Shown: one piece after another, positions 21,633 to 31,849 of the stretch
How positions within the stretch are numbered: the stretch's first letter is position 1
Layout of the letters: each line of letters starts with the position of its first letter
IMG/VR virus record: IMGVR_UViG_3300039109_000042
Coordinates: 1 to 64,000 of that record
Length of the DNA stretch: 64,000 nucleotides
DNA from: a virus
Strand: one strand, 5' to 3'
Position numbers and translations under genes: made by a program
The notes under the pieces: model-generated
Told to the model about the DNA's origin: nothing
What the model saw: the letters and a program-made list of their open reading frames with translations, nothing else
Databases searched by the model: none

Positions 21633-24600
21633 GTGGCCGAGCCTGACGGTGCAGGAGGGATCAAGCAGGCCATCCGTGTCTTCCTTGACAAGGCCAGCCT
21701 CGCTACCGTAGCGGCCGAGGCCAAGGCGTCTGCCCAGAACATCGCCCAGCAGATCGCGGATGCCTTCAAGCTGGTCAAGATCCCGGACATTCAGCCACTG
21801 GATCCGAGCAAGACCAAGGCCGTCCTCAAGGAGTACAAGAAGGACGTAGCCGGGGCAACAGCCGAGCTTAAGCGCTTGCAGATGGTCCAGCAGATGAACA
21901 ACACGACCCTCACCGCCTCTGGTCGTGTGCTCGCTGCCCTTGGTGTTAACGTCTACAAGACAAGCTACGCATACCAGACGCTTGTTACCAATATCAAGAA
22001 CCTTGGCTCTGGGATAGCTCCTGCCACCGCCAGCCTCAGGAACATGTTCTCACAGATGTCTGGTTCCTGGCTGGGCATCCTCAAGAGCTTCGCTGGACAG
22101 CTAGGCATCGCGTTCAGCGCCTACAGGTTGATCGCCTTCGCTAAGTCCGCTGTTGAGACTGCCGGAGAAAGCCAAGCCGCCTGGGCTAGACTTTCCAGCA
22201 CCTTAGCTGATTTTGGTATTCCTCTTAGCTCGGTTCAGGGCGATGTAGAAAAGATGGTGGCCAGTCAGGCTAAGCTTGGTGTAAAGAGTCAAGAAAGTGT
22301 TGAGGTGCTGTCTACCCTGGTCCAGCTGACAGGTGACTATAAGAAATCGTTAGCTGCAACATCTGTTGTCATAGATCTTACGATCGCCAGGCATATGGGC
22401 ATGGAGCAGGCAGCTAAGGCTGTAGGCCGTGCCATTGAAGGTGATACGTTGCTGCTCAGCAGGCAAGGTATCTACCTTGACAAGAACAGGGACGCGATCG
22501 AGCAGCTCTCTGAGCGTATGCGTGGTGAGCTTCAGGCGCGTGCAGGGACATTAGCTGGAAAGGTGCAGATCGTCTCAAGCGCCTACAATGACATGAAGAT
22601 TGCTATTGGTAACGCGCTGCAGGCAGGTAGTGGAAACATGGCCACAAAGCTGGTGGACATTCTGCAGTCGATTACTGTCTGGGTAAAAGCGAATCAAGAT
22701 GCCTTTGACGCCTGGATGGGTGTCTTCAAGATCGTTGGTGCTGCTGTCTTCTACATCCTGCGCGGGTTCGTGACATCCTTTAAGTTGGTTGAGGCGGCCA
22801 TCGGGCTTACTGCCGCAGGTTTTGTGCTGATGAAGGACGCAGCAGTCATAGCTGGGTCAGGCATTGCCATTGCCTTGATGACTGCAGCAAATTTAACGGT
22901 GAAGGCTTGGGACTTCGTCTTTAAGACCCACCACGATGGTCTTGAGAAGATGATCAAGGAGGCAAAGGGTGCTGCTACTGAGGCTAATACCCACATCAAG
23001 AGCCTTAACAAAAAGACTGGTCAGGCCTTGACTGATCTGTTTGTGCCAGAGGATAAGCCAGCAGGGGCACAGGCACCAGACTTTGCGATAGGTACTGCCG
23101 GTAAGATCAATGCTAGGGTACAACAGAGGTGGCATACTGATGTTAGCCAGCTTGGTAACATCGCCTTGCATGGGCGTGAGGACGCTGCCACAGCTGCTGT
23201 TGCTGAGCTGAACAAGAAGCTGCAGGAGCAGGAGCAGATCGTCACTGATCTATCAGCAAATGACGAGCTTCGTGGCAGAAGCCTTGGAGCCATCAAGGAT
23301 GCTGAGTCGAACATCGCCACCATCAAGAGGATCCAACTAGAGTACGAGAAGAAGATGAACGATAACGCTGCACAGCGTCGAAAAGATGCAGCGACCATGC
23401 AAGAGATCGAGAGACTTGGTAGGGTATCAAGGCAGGCTGAGAGTCCGGCAGACCAGGCGGCAGCGATGCAGGGACTGGTCAGGATCCAGAAGAACCTGAC
23501 AGCTGAGCAAGCCAAGACAGTAAAGTATTCTGAGCGGTACTTTGTCTTGCAGAACATGATTGACCAGGTTGAACACCAGCGAGATGAGCGTTCAGCCTTG
23601 CAGGACAAAGAGTTCAAGGATAGGATCGATAGGCTTCATGACCAGATCCTGTTGCATGTCGATGAGGCCAAGGCGGCAGACGATCTAGCTGGCATCATGA
23701 AGGAGCTTAACCTGCAGATGGCTGCTGCGGTTACTGTTGAGGACAGGCTCAAGGTTGCCCAGCGACAGCGGATGGTTGAGCAGGCAATGCACACCACAGC
23801 TGAGGGTCGTCAGGCCAAGACCACCCAGTTCGAGGTAGATCTTGGCGACCCTGCTAAGCGAGGTGCAGCTGAGAAGGGATTACTGGCTATTGACAAGCAG
23901 ATCACCTCTGAGATCTTCAGGGCTAAGACCCTGAACATGGACATCAATGACTTGCTTGTCGAGCAGAAGAACATCAGGGATGCTTTGTCCGCTATCCAGC
24001 ATACCTCTGTTGCTGATATCCGTAAGGAGATTGGTGATGCTCGGGTCTTGGCCAAGAGCTGGGGCACCAGGAAGTCTGCCGCTGAGATGTATCAGAAGGT
24101 GATTGACGACATCAACAGTCAGCTGGACGGTCACATCGCCTTGACTGATGAGGAGCGTAAGCATCTGCAGGTTCTTCTTGACACAGCTACACAGGGCCTA
24201 AATCACCTGAAGGTCATCACCGGAAGCATGGTAGATGAGTTTAAGCAGCTTTGGGAGGAGGTAGGTCAGTCGTTCATTGACAACGTCTCGACAAAGATCT
24301 CTGACAGCTGGACCAGGGCAGCTGAGCTGATGCTAGGAGATCTGCATGACATCAAGAAGGCTGCTACTACAGCGTTCCAGGGCATGGGCAAGGCGTTTGC
24401 CTCAGAGATCAAGGCCATCGCCACCTTGGAGGCCAAGAAGCACATCGCTGAGGCGGTGTCGGAAGGTGCCGAGGCGATCAAGGCCTTAGCTAACCATAAC
24501 TGGCATGCTGCCGCGATGCATGCTAAGGGTGTAGGTCACCAGCTGCTTGCTGCGGCTAAGTGGTCGGCCTTGGCAGGAGCAGCAGGCAACATCGGTGGTC

Positions 24601-24797
24601 AAGGCGTCTCTGGAGCTTCTGGCAGTGGTGGTAATAGTGGTACCACCGCGGATGAGGCCAACAAGCAGGGACCTATCATCTACCTAAAGATTGACGGGAT
24701 GGACCCGAATAACCCGAAGCATCAGGAACTTGCTGGTGCTACGATCGAGAAGTGGCAAGAAACAGCGCACGGTGCGCAGATCGCCTTCAAGGGGTAG
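21633..24797 (+). CDS. Tape measure protein
   Basis: 1054 residues from a GTG at 21633 after AGGGAGG. The first 180 residues are a helical region, with a hydrophobic segment near residues 370-420 (VGAAVFYILRGFVTSFKLVE and IAGSGIAIALMTAANLTV) that fits the membrane-inserting part of tape measures. The rest is a long, charged, helical rod (for example ELNKKLQEQEQIVTDLSAND). By the usual 0.15 nm per residue the tail would be near 150 nm. It fixes tail length and is ejected with DNA. Confidence 0.9.
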   Translation: MAEPDGAGGIKQAIRVFLDKASLATVAAEAKASAQNIAQQIADAFKLVKIPDIQPLDPSKTKAVLKEYKKDVAGATAELKRLQMVQQMNNTTLTASGRVLAALGVNVYKTSYAYQTLVTNIKNLGSGIAPATASLRNMFSQMSGSWLGILKSFAGQLGIAFSAYRLIAFAKSAVETAGESQAAWARLSSTLADFGIPLSSVQGDVEKMVASQAKLGVKSQESVEVLSTLVQLTGDYKKSLAATSVVIDLTIARHMGMEQAAKAVGRAIEGDTLLLSRQGIYLDKNRDAIEQLSERMRGELQARAGTLAGKVQIVSSAYNDMKIAIGNALQAGSGNMATKLVDILQSITVWVKANQDAFDAWMGVFKIVGAAVFYILRGFVTSFKLVEAAIGLTAAGFVLMKDAAVIAGSGIAIALMTAANLTVKAWDFVFKTHHDGLEKMIKEAKGAATEANTHIKSLNKKTGQALTDLFVPEDKPAGAQAPDFAIGTAGKINARVQQRWHTDVSQLGNIALHGREDAATAAVAELNKKLQEQEQIVTDLSANDELRGRSLGAIKDAESNIATIKRIQLEYEKKMNDNAAQRRKDAATMQEIERLGRVSRQAESPADQAAAMQGLVRIQKNLTAEQAKTVKYSERYFVLQNMIDQVEHQRDERSALQDKEFKDRIDRLHDQILLHVDEAKAADDLAGIMKELNLQMAAAVTVEDRLKVAQRQRMVEQAMHTTAEGRQAKTTQFEVDLGDPAKRGAAEKGLLAIDKQITSEIFRAKTLNMDINDLLVEQKNIRDALSAIQHTSVADIRKEIGDARVLAKSWGTRKSAAEMYQKVIDDINSQLDGHIALTDEERKHLQVLLDTATQGLNHLKVITGSMVDEFKQLWEEVGQSFIDNVSTKISDSWTRAAELMLGDLHDIKKAATTAFQGMGKAFASEIKAIATLEAKKHIAEAVSEGAEAIKALANHNWHAAAMHAKGVGHQLLAAAKWSALAGAAGNIGGQGVSGASGSGGNSGTTADEANKQGPIIYLKIDGMDPNNPKHQELAGATIEKWQETAHGAQIAFKG

Positions 24798-24800
24798 ACC

Positions 24801-25229
24801 ATGGCCGTAACAGCCTTAGTACCGCGCATCGTCTGGGGGACTGGCCCAACGACCTTTGACTTTACGCTGCCGATGAAGATGTGGAACCCAAAGGATGTGA
24901 CGATTGGCGGGTTCGGCAAGGCGAGTACTGGCGTACCTGAAGCCGTGCTGATCCGGCGTGAGCACCTGCTGATGACCACCCTTAGGTTCTATGAGGCGCA
25001 GCTGGGCAATGTGCAGGACTGGATTGAGTACGTCACTGACAACGCGGCCAGCTTCACGTTCAGGTTGAACAAGACCGACGCAGCAACCGACTATGTGGTC
25101 TACCTGGAAAAACCACACATGACCGATGACGTTGACATTCAGCGTGATCAAACGTACCTTGGTGCTTATACCCTTGACATTACCATCCGGACTATTGCTG
25201 GAGCACGCTTCACCACAACGATCCTCTGA
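24801..25229 (+). CDS. Putative distal tail protein
   Basis: 142 residues, [20 protein letters not shown] to GARFTTTIL. It is beta-rich with [12 protein letters not shown] and [20 protein letters not shown], and lies immediately after the tape measure, where the distal tail or baseplate-hub partner is expected. The last base of its TGA region is shared with the start of the next gene (TGATG). No confident family name. Confidence 0.65.
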   Translation: MAVTALVPRIVWGTGPTTFDFTLPMKMWNPKDVTIGGFGKASTGVPEAVLIRREHLLMTTLRFYEAQLGNVQDWIEYVTDNAASFTFRLNKTDAATDYVVYLEKPHMTDDVDIQRDQTYLGAYTLDITIRTIAGARFTTTIL

Positions 25230-28200
25230 TGTCACTGTTTAGCAGGGTCACGATCTATCTTGATGACGATATAACCGTGATGGTGCAGGTCTCAACAGAC
25301 CCTGCCCACGCAAAGCCGTATCTTTTGGCTGACAGCCTTGTCTACGGTGAGAGCAAGATTGACTTTCCAAACGGTTCAGCAGGCATAGGTCAGTTCAGCT
25401 TCAAGCTCCTGGACAAACGCACAATTACAAACGATCAGACGACAGGGTTCTTCACGGCCTTGCTTGCCGACGTAGGTGGACGCGGCAATATCATGGGTCA
25501 CCGCGTTGTTTGGGAGAGGCAGCAGATCGGCGGAGGTGGTGCCTACACCACACAGTTCGATGGCATCGCTGATGACTGCAGGCTTGACGAGACCTTGGTG
25601 CAGTATCAGATCCCTTGCCGTGATGTCAGAGAGCGTGAGCGGGTTAACCGCATCTTCACCAAGCACAACCGAGGCACGTCACTCCTGCCCAACGGCCCGG
25701 TAGCTGGCTGGGGGCGTCAGGCAGGCCTACCTGGGCGTGCAGGTTCTGCTGGTAAGCTCATCCCGCCAGTTACACCGCTGACTGGTGTCTTCTGGAGAGA
25801 CCCGAATGTCCCGACCTTAGCAGGTAGGATCAAGACCACCGCGAATCAGTTCGACCTGATGATCGGTGGTAGCAGGTACCAAGCACTACAGAACTATGGG
25901 GCCTTGACCCAGGGCAGTGGCATCACTGGTGGTGATACCTCGGTTGCCTTCAGGAACGTGGTTGTCTGGTGGAGAGCCTACCCTGGTGGTGGTGCCTGGA
26001 CTGAGCTGGTCAACATGCCTGCTGTGCCTGGCACCGCCTACGCCATGCAGAACGTCTTTCCACAGGGTGTTGGTACCTTTGACTCAGCAGAGAGCGCCAG
26101 CTTTGTTTCCAAGAGCCTGCATGACAAGGTCAACCTGTATGTGAACCTGACTGGGCCTAATATCCCGGCACATACACAACAGGTTGAGTTCATGGTGCTG
26201 GCAAACGGTCAACCTACGAATGAGGCGCCGATCTATTGGGAAGGTAACCTTGGCCAGCTGACCAAGGACATCTATGATGGTGTCTGGTCAAATTATCCGC
26301 CTGGCATACGTTATGATGCCGCGGCCATGGCAGACTTTATCGCCAAGTCCTTTCAAGGTTCTGCCCTGATCAAGGCGCCAGAGGACAACGGTCTACAATG
26401 GGTCCAGGAGAACACCTACAAGGTGCAAGGTTGGGCGCCCTCTGTGCCTCCCGAGACAGGGCTAGTGACACCGATTCAGTACAACCTGCCTAACGATACT
26501 ACGCCTTTGCTATCGCTGACAGACTCGATAGTCAAGGAGGACGCCAAGTGGGAGCTGAACAAGGACGAGCTGATCAATGAGATAAACTTCAACTATGAGG
26601 CGATCTTCGTCGTTGATAGCAAGTATCCAACCTCATTCAGCGGGCTTGACGCACTAAACAACTCCAATAAAGTAGAGCCACCAGCGCAGCGCCTTGGAAC
26701 CGTACCAATCACCTATGTCGAGGTGGCTGTAAACAGCCAAGCTCTGCTTGGTGCCAAGGTCCTGAAATATGACCCAGTCACCATTAAGCTGTTCGGGATC
26801 CTGACGCCAGATGGTCTTGATACCAGGATGTGGCCTGATATCGGGTCTAAGCTCGCTAAGGACCGCACAAAGGAGGTCTTGGACCGCTTCACGTTCGCAG
26901 GCCAGCGACTTATCGTGAGCGCCAGGCGGACTGGAGCGGGGGTGGCTGCCGCCAGGATGGGTGACTGGGCCATCTGCGGAGTCAGTTGGCTTCCTGACTA
27001 CATAAGCCAGAAGCGTGGTCTCAACCGCCTGATGCAGGTAGTCTCTGTCAATGATGATGACAGCGTCTTCCGGAAGCTTACCTTATCTGACGCTGGTCCG
27101 AATGCCACACCATCAGGCCTTCCTGTCCTGGGAGCCATCACACAGGTAGATGGTGTAGTTGACATCGCCTTCACCTCAATCCCGGCTGGAGTCTTTGCTC
27201 AGGTCGACTTTGCGATAGATACCTTGGAGCCTGCTGCAGACTCTGGTGACTGGATCAGCGCTGGTCGCACAGCCTTAGCCACTGACCATATCACGATAGG
27301 GCCCTTCCCGCCTGGCACGTCCATCTGGATCCGGGCGGTAGGCCAAGAGCCAGGAAAGCGTCGGTCAGCGTTTGCGACCTCGGTCAACATTGCTATCACG
27401 GTTGTGCCTTTGATCTTGGCGCAGCAGATCACGTTTGATGCTGATGGGCACCCACGCGTTAGCTGGCAGGCTTCCGCCTTGACCTTGGGCGTGCGTGTCA
27501 GCTATGTGGTCTACGACGCAGCGACTGATGCACCTGCCTTCACGAACACCATTGATGCTGATGCTAGCCTGCTGTCAGTACAGCTTCCGGTCATCACGAC
27601 CTATGGGCAAGCTGTGGCTGTTATGCTCACGCCGTACCCTGGGTTTGCGGCTGGTGTTGTTTCTGGCGTAGCAGGTACAGCCTCAGGCATAAGCTTGGCC
27701 AGGAATGTAGCGCTTAAGCCAGTAGACATGATCGTCGAGCCACTGACATCAGAGACGACAAGCACTGGTACCTTGACCTTGACGATCACTGATCCTCATG
27801 GCCGGCTTACCTTGGTTGAGTTCAAGACACAACCAGGTAATGGCGCGATAACCGGTTGGATAACTGATGCTGTTGTTCCTTACGCTACCTCAGTCGCCTT
27901 GGTGGAAAAGCAGGTAAGTCGGATCTGGTATCGTGTCTCAGGCACAGATGATAACGGGATAGTACGTGTGCTTGCTGAGGATGTGGTGACGTATGTAGCT
28001 GGATCTACGCCGCTTGCACCGATCATCCAGGCCTTGAGCTTCTCAGCAGCTGGTGCCTTGACCGTGTTCTTGACTGGTGATAGTGACACTGCCTCAATTG
28101 CAGCTGCGGCTGTCGTTGGATCTGACCCTACTGCGACGCAGATCAGGGCAGGTAGCTCGATCAACGCTAGGGTAGGATCGATCGTCTTCGCTGGGCCATA

Positions 28201-29167
28201 CAACGAGGGTGATGAGGTACATGTCGGTGTCTTTGCTTACAATGGCGCAAGCAAGACAGGCCTTGAGTCACTTGCTGTCTTTGGGACGATCAGGCGTGTC
28301 ACGACGGGCCCCACTGGTCCAACCGGGGTTGGCACAACCGGTCCGACGGGAGCCACTGGCGTTGGGACCACCGGCCCTACCGGTCCAACCGGGGTTGGCA
28401 CGACGGGAGCGACCGGGGTGACGGGTCTCGGAATCACATGGCGCGGGACGTGGAGCGGTGCGACGGCCTATGCAGTAAACGACGCCGTCCACGATGGAGG
28501 CTCGGCCTACATCTGCATTCTTGCCAACACGGGCCAGGTGACTTCCAACGCAACCTATTGGAGTCTCACCGCGGAGAAAGGAACTACCGGCCCCACTGGA
28601 GTCGGCACAACCGGAGTGACGGGACCGACTGGCGTTGGAACCACGGGAGCAACAGGCCCCACGGGCGTCGGAACTACTGGAGCTACAGGACCGACAGGAG
28701 CCAAGGGCGCGAGGTGGCTCGGAGCGTGGTCGAGCAGTACGGCGTATGTCGTTGATGACTTGGTGTCATCCGGGGGCGTTACCTACATCTGCATCCTTGG
28801 ACACACGAACCAAGTGCCGCCGAATGCGACCTATTGGGGTGTCGTCGCAGACAAGGGTGCTGACGGGGGGCTCGGGCCTACCGGAGTTACGGGACCGACT
28901 GGCGTAGGAGCCACAGGCCCGACCGGCGTAGTAGGTACTACAGGAGTGACCGGCGTGACGGGAGCGACTGGCGTTGCTACAGGCGGGTTAACCAATCAAG
29001 GAGCATGGTCCTCCACATTCGGCACCTACGCCGTTGGTGCGACTGTTACCTATTTGAGCTGCACTTTCGTTTGTTACAAATCACATATCTCCAGTTCCAG
29101 CACCACCCCGACCTGGGATGCGACCGATGGACATTGGGGGAAGCTCGGAAATTGTACGGCGTTCTAA
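25229..29167 (+). CDS. Tail tip protein with collagen-like repeats and carbohydrate-binding-like domains
   Basis: 1312 residues. The N-terminal 550 residues are the tail-tip body ([20 protein letters not shown] at the start). Residues about 600-1020 are a series of fibronectin-type III-like beta domains. From about 1025 the chain has Gly-x-Thr repeats in three blocks, such as [12 protein letters not shown], separated by aromatic modules beginning near residues 1069, 1161 and 1253 (for example [20 protein letters not shown]). These resemble CBM5/12 chitin-binding-type modules. The C-terminus would be the receptor-binding end. Thr in these repeats are typical O-glycosylation sites. Codon use changes in the C-terminal part. 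Confidence 0.8.
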   Translation: MSLFSRVTIYLDDDITVMVQVSTDPAHAKPYLLADSLVYGESKIDFPNGSAGIGQFSFKLLDKRTITNDQTTGFFTALLADVGGRGNIMGHRVVWERQQIGGGGAYTTQFDGIADDCRLDETLVQYQIPCRDVRERERVNRIFTKHNRGTSLLPNGPVAGWGRQAGLPGRAGSAGKLIPPVTPLTGVFWRDPNVPTLAGRIKTTANQFDLMIGGSRYQALQNYGALTQGSGITGGDTSVAFRNVVVWWRAYPGGGAWTELVNMPAVPGTAYAMQNVFPQGVGTFDSAESASFVSKSLHDKVNLYVNLTGPNIPAHTQQVEFMVLANGQPTNEAPIYWEGNLGQLTKDIYDGVWSNYPPGIRYDAAAMADFIAKSFQGSALIKAPEDNGLQWVQENTYKVQGWAPSVPPETGLVTPIQYNLPNDTTPLLSLTDSIVKEDAKWELNKDELINEINFNYEAIFVVDSKYPTSFSGLDALNNSNKVEPPAQRLGTVPITYVEVAVNSQALLGAKVLKYDPVTIKLFGILTPDGLDTRMWPDIGSKLAKDRTKEVLDRFTFAGQRLIVSARRTGAGVAAARMGDWAICGVSWLPDYISQKRGLNRLMQVVSVNDDDSVFRKLTLSDAGPNATPSGLPVLGAITQVDGVVDIAFTSIPAGVFAQVDFAIDTLEPAADSGDWISAGRTALATDHITIGPFPPGTSIWIRAVGQEPGKRRSAFATSVNIAITVVPLILAQQITFDADGHPRVSWQASALTLGVRVSYVVYDAATDAPAFTNTIDADASLLSVQLPVITTYGQAVAVMLTPYPGFAAGVVSGVAGTASGISLARNVALKPVDMIVEPLTSETTSTGTLTLTITDPHGRLTLVEFKTQPGNGAITGWITDAVVPYATSVALVEKQVSRIWYRVSGTDDNGIVRVLAEDVVTYVAGSTPLAPIIQALSFSAAGALTVFLTGDSDTASIAAAAVVGSDPTATQIRAGSSINARVGSIVFAGPYNEGDEVHVGVFAYNGASKTGLESLAVFGTIRRVTTGPTGPTGVGTTGPTGATGVGTTGPTGPTGVGTTGATGVTGLGITWRGTWSGATAYAVNDAVHDGGSAYICILANTGQVTSNATYWSLTAEKGTTGPTGVGTTGVTGPTGVGTTGATGPTGVGTTGATGPTGAKGARWLGAWSSSTAYVVDDLVSSGGVTYICILGHTNQVPPNATYWGVVADKGADGGLGPTGVTGPTGVGATGPTGVVGTTGVTGVTGATGVATGGLTNQGAWSSTFGTYAVGATVTYLSCTFVCYKSHISSSSTTPTWDATDGHWGKLGNCTAF

Positions 29168-29189
29168 AACTCTTTAAGGAGAAGTCACA

Positions 29190-29357
29190 ATGATTACCGA
29201 AAAAGGCACATGGTCGGCTGACGTGAATTACGTCGTTGGCGACTCAGTCCAGTATCAAGGCAGCACCTTCCACGCGAAGCAGGCCAATCAAAACGCGGCG
29301 CCGACGTGGGAAGGCGGCGATGTATGGAAGCGGGTGACTGACGGCCCAGCGTTCTAA
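29190..29357 (+). CDS. Small carbohydrate-binding-like module protein
   Basis: 55 residues, preceded by AAGGAG. KGTWSADVNYVVGDSVQYQG and the end DGPAF match the aromatic module repeated in the preceding tail protein ([16 protein letters not shown]; end NCTAF). It is a free copy of one such module, possibly a head or fibre ornament or a decoy for glycans. A frameshift origin from the large gene is unlikely because both have stop codons and own signals. Confidence 0.75.
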   Translation: MITEKGTWSADVNYVVGDSVQYQGSTFHAKQANQNAAPTWEGGDVWKRVTDGPAF

Positions 29358-29376
29358 CCCTCACGGAGAAACGAAC

Positions 29377-29598
29377 ATGAAGGGGAAATGGGAATACGCG
29401 ATTGTTGTGGCGACTGTTGTTCTGATCGCTGCTGCTCTGATGAATTGGAGAATCGCGTTGGTCGCGGCGGGCGCCTGCGTCATCATCGCAGCCGGAGTGC
29501 TGGCGTTTGGCAATCCATCGCGCGGTAGTGGCAGCGTGAGCGGCGGCGGCGGATCGAGCGGATCAACGGGCACTGGCACGGGCGGCAAGCAACTCTGA
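29377..29598 (+). CDS. Hypothetical membrane protein with Gly/Ser tail
   Basis: 73 residues. Two hydrophobic segments (YAIVVATVVLIAAALM, residues 6-21, and IALVAAGACVIIAAGVLAFG, residues 26-45) are followed by a glycine-serine tail (GSVSGGGGSSGSTGTGTGG). The two-segment hairpin fits a small holin-like or accessory membrane protein. Its TGA shares bases with the ATG of the glycosyltransferase (TGATG), so they are made together. Confidence 0.7.
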   Translation: MKGKWEYAIVVATVVLIAAALMNWRIALVAAGACVIIAAGVLAFGNPSRGSGSVSGGGGSSGSTGTGTGGKQL

Positions 29599-30842
29599 TG
29601 CGCCTGCACTTATTGGCAATTCCTCACACCGTAACGTGCGGCTGTTTTAGCCACTGCGCATACACCGCGAAGGTTCTCAAATTCCCGGCGATGATGCTGC
29701 CGCTGGGATATGACATCATCCACTACGGCGTTGGAGGTGCCGACTTCGGCTTTCACTGGAAGAGAACATGCAGTGATGGCAACCCCGGCTCATTAGAGTT
29801 GGTGGACATAATGACCGGAGCCGAGCAGAACGCGCTGCGCGGCCACGACGGATCGGACCCGACGAGGTACTACGGCGACGATGCGAATGTCGGCACGCCG
29901 CTATATAAGGAGTTCAACCGGAGACTCAGGCTCGCCCTGATCGAGCGAGTAACGCAAGCCGATTTAGTCTTGCTCCCGTTCGGCCACGCGCACGGCGATG
30001 CCCTTTCAGACCTTCCGTTCAAAATGGTCGAGAGCGGGATCGGCTACGCGACGTTGTACGCTCCGGCCCAATTCAAGATTTTCGAGAGCTATGCGTGGAT
30101 GCACTTCCACCAGGGGCGCGAGGATCGGTACGGTAGAAACTACGAGTGGGCGATCCCTAACTATTTCAATGTGGACGATTGGGATCTGCAACTCGCCCCC
30201 GACATGAACACCGTCGTATTCCTCGGTCGGATCTGTGACGTGAAAGGATTGCCGACCGTAGTGGAGATCGCCAAGCGCAGGCCCGACTTGCGGTTCATCA
30301 TCTGCGGGCAGGGCGATCCCGCTCCGTATCTCACGCAGCCGAACATCGAGTATCGCGCGCCGATCACGGGCAAAGCGCGGAGCGCCTATTTGGGCAATGC
30401 GCGCGCGGTCTTAATGCCCACCGTGTTCACCGAGCCCTTCGCTGGTGTGGCCGTCGAAGCTCAGATGTGCGGGACTCCAGTTATCAGCACGTCTTACGGC
30501 GCATTCACGGAGACGATTGAGGACGAGGTGACGGGATTCCGTGCTCACACGCTCGGAGATTTTCTAGCAGCGCTGGACCGCGCGCCGGATCTTGATCGAG
30601 CCTACATCGCCGATCGCGCTCGCAGACTCTACGGGTATGAGCGAGTCGGCAAGATGTACGACCGAGCTTTTCAGCAGATCCAGGACCTGCAGGGGGAGGG
30701 GTGGTACTCACCAAGAAGCGTCTTTCAACGGGGAACAAGCCATGACATGGACAGCATCACACCAGGTAACAGTGACGGGTCACAACAAGGAATCAGCCGG
30801 ACGCGTCGTGCACTACCTCCGGCCAATATTGGCGGGGAATGA
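29598..30842 (+). CDS. Family 4-like glycosyltransferase
   Basis: 414 residues. The C-terminal half carries the Rossmann-type donor site of GT-B enzymes: VVFLGRICDVKGLPT near 210, LRFIICGQGDPAPY near 232, and EPFAGVAVEAQMCGTPVIST near 280-299, in which the E-x7-E-type pattern of GT4 is visible. No signal peptide. It lies next to the collagen-like tail protein and would be well placed to add sugars to its Thr residues. The last 35 or so residues (from about GTSHDMDSITPG) are out of character and overlap the next gene by 101 bases. Confidence 0.8.
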   Translation: MRLHLLAIPHTVTCGCFSHCAYTAKVLKFPAMMLPLGYDIIHYGVGGADFGFHWKRTCSDGNPGSLELVDIMTGAEQNALRGHDGSDPTRYYGDDANVGTPLYKEFNRRLRLALIERVTQADLVLLPFGHAHGDALSDLPFKMVESGIGYATLYAPAQFKIFESYAWMHFHQGREDRYGRNYEWAIPNYFNVDDWDLQLAPDMNTVVFLGRICDVKGLPTVVEIAKRRPDLRFIICGQGDPAPYLTQPNIEYRAPITGKARSAYLGNARAVLMPTVFTEPFAGVAVEAQMCGTPVISTSYGAFTETIEDEVTGFRAHTLGDFLAALDRAPDLDRAYIADRARRLYGYERVGKMYDRAFQQIQDLQGEGWYSPRSVFQRGTSHDMDSITPGNSDGSQQGISRTRRALPPANIGGE

Positions 30843-30996
30843 GCAGATCCAGTTTCAGGCTGGGATCATCGTGACCGATGAGAAGAACATCATCCCAGAT
30901 GACACCGTGATCAGCATCAGTCTTTCTGCTTCATCTGTTACTGCACCGGCGCCTGCGGGTAAGGCCGGTGTCGTAGGCAAGGCTGGTCCTTCCTGA
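30742..30996 (+). CDS. Hypothetical protein overlapping the glycosyltransferase
   Basis: 84 residues from ATG at 30742 after GGGGAAC. It starts MTWTASHQVTVTGHNKESAG and ends GKAGVVGKAGPS, a beta-rich body with a Pro, Gly and Ala-rich end. Codon use is like the phage body rather than the glycosyltransferase. The 101-base overlap with the upstream gene suggests that gene was inserted here. Function unknown. Confidence 0.65.
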   Translation: MTWTASHQVTVTGHNKESAGRVVHYLRPILAGNEQIQFQAGIIVTDEKNIIPDDTVISISLSASSVTAPAPAGKAGVVGKAGPS

Positions 30997-31001
30997 TCAG
31001 G

Positions 31002-31031
31002 TGTACAACGGGTCGTGCTGAGGGCTAGGTT
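31002..31031 (+). promoter_or_regulatory. Rightward promoter upstream of the lysis region
   Basis: TGTACA, 18-base spacer, TAGGTT. The sequence GGTGTACAACG at its start is shared with the 19526 promoter. The hairpin 31011-31044 overlaps the spacer and -10. Confidence 0.55.
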
Positions 31032-31044
31032 CATCAGCACGACC
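31011..31044 (+). terminator. Strong hairpin overlapping a promoter
   Basis: GGTCGTGCTGA and TCAGCACGACC form an 11-bp stem with a 12-base loop, followed by TTCTTCCTTT. As a read-through terminator it would stop transcripts from the tail-fibre genes, while the promoter inside it starts a new one for the lysis genes. Confidence 0.55.
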
Positions 31045-31064
31045 TTCTTCCTTTGAGAGGCAGC

Positions 31065-31436
31065 ATGATCCAGCTTGACCTCACCACCTTGAGCCCGTAT
31101 CAGATAGCCTTCTCCCTTGAAGATGGGACCAAGGTGCTGGTTGAGGTGATCCCGACCCTGATCGAGGGGTTGAAGGACACCTTCCAGCTGCAGGGTCGTG
31201 CCTGGCAGATCAATGACGACGGTAGCAGGTACATTGATAGTGAAGGGCACGCCGTGATCACACCGGTAAAGAAGCGGATGGTCTCAGTGACCATGAACGA
31301 CAGCAGCCTGCACGACGAGATGGCTGATGCAGCGGCCTCACTAGTAGAACAGTTCAAGGTGCATGTCCAGCTCCGTGAGGCCTTTGCAAGAAAGGCAGCG
31401 ATGCTTCCGCTTGACCCAGACCAAGGGAAGTTCTAA
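31065..31436 (+). CDS. Hypothetical protein
   Basis: 123 residues from ATG at 31065 after GAGAGG. It starts MIQLDLTTLSPYQIAFSLED and has ITPVKKRMVSVTMNDSSLHD, then a helical tail. The ATG of the next gene overlaps the end. Function unknown; its position before the membrane genes does not decide it. Confidence 0.7.
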   Translation: MIQLDLTTLSPYQIAFSLEDGTKVLVEVIPTLIEGLKDTFQLQGRAWQINDDGSRYIDSEGHAVITPVKKRMVSVTMNDSSLHDEMADAAASLVEQFKVHVQLREAFARKAAMLPLDPDQGKF

Positions 31437-31849
31437 TGGATGAGTCTAGTAACCTTCGACAGGGCGGTCCAGATGCACCCAACCGTGATACTGACTTCGA
31501 TCTCGTTGGGCGTATCGGGAAGGTCATCGAACGCTACAAAATCTTCTATATCATGGCTGGTGCCATCATGGCTTGGTGGGGCAGGAACGTTGTTGTTCCA
31601 CTCCGTGAATCAGCCCTGACAACGACCGAAGTTAGGCTGGTCAATGTCAAGATGGATACGCTCCGGAGCCAAATGACGGTTCGTCTTGATCGAGCCGATG
31701 CTGATCGAACCCGCATGATAGAGATCCAGGAGAACCAGAGCATGATCCTGGGCACGCTCACGCGGCTACAGTGCCTTCGCACCACGCTAGTTGACAGAGC
31801 AAAGATTGACCTCAACTGCAAGGACATCCCGGTTGAAGTACCACGCTGA
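31436..31849 (+). CDS. Membrane protein, candidate holin or spanin component
   Basis: 137 residues. One strongly hydrophobic segment (FYIMAGAIMAWW, residues 39-50) follows a charged N-terminus. After it comes a long polar helix rich in Arg, Asp and Met (MDTLRSQMTVRLDRADADRT). One TM segment plus periplasmic coiled coil fits an inner-membrane spanin (i-spanin) or a pinholin, which cannot be separated by eye. It overlaps both neighbours by an A or TGA and ATG junction. Confidence 0.6.
   Translation: MDESSNLRQGGPDAPNRDTDFDLVGRIGKVIERYKIFYIMAGAIMAWWGRNVVVPLRESALTTTEVRLVNVKMDTLRSQMTVRLDRADADRTRMIEIQENQSMILGTLTRLQCLRTTLVDRAKIDLNCKDIPVEVPR

Noticed and set aside
28303-29000. Tandem DNA repeats as a sign of assembly error
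   Set aside because: The repeats keep frame and Gly-x-Thr pattern and are broken by distinct domains, so they are coding collagen-like repeats.
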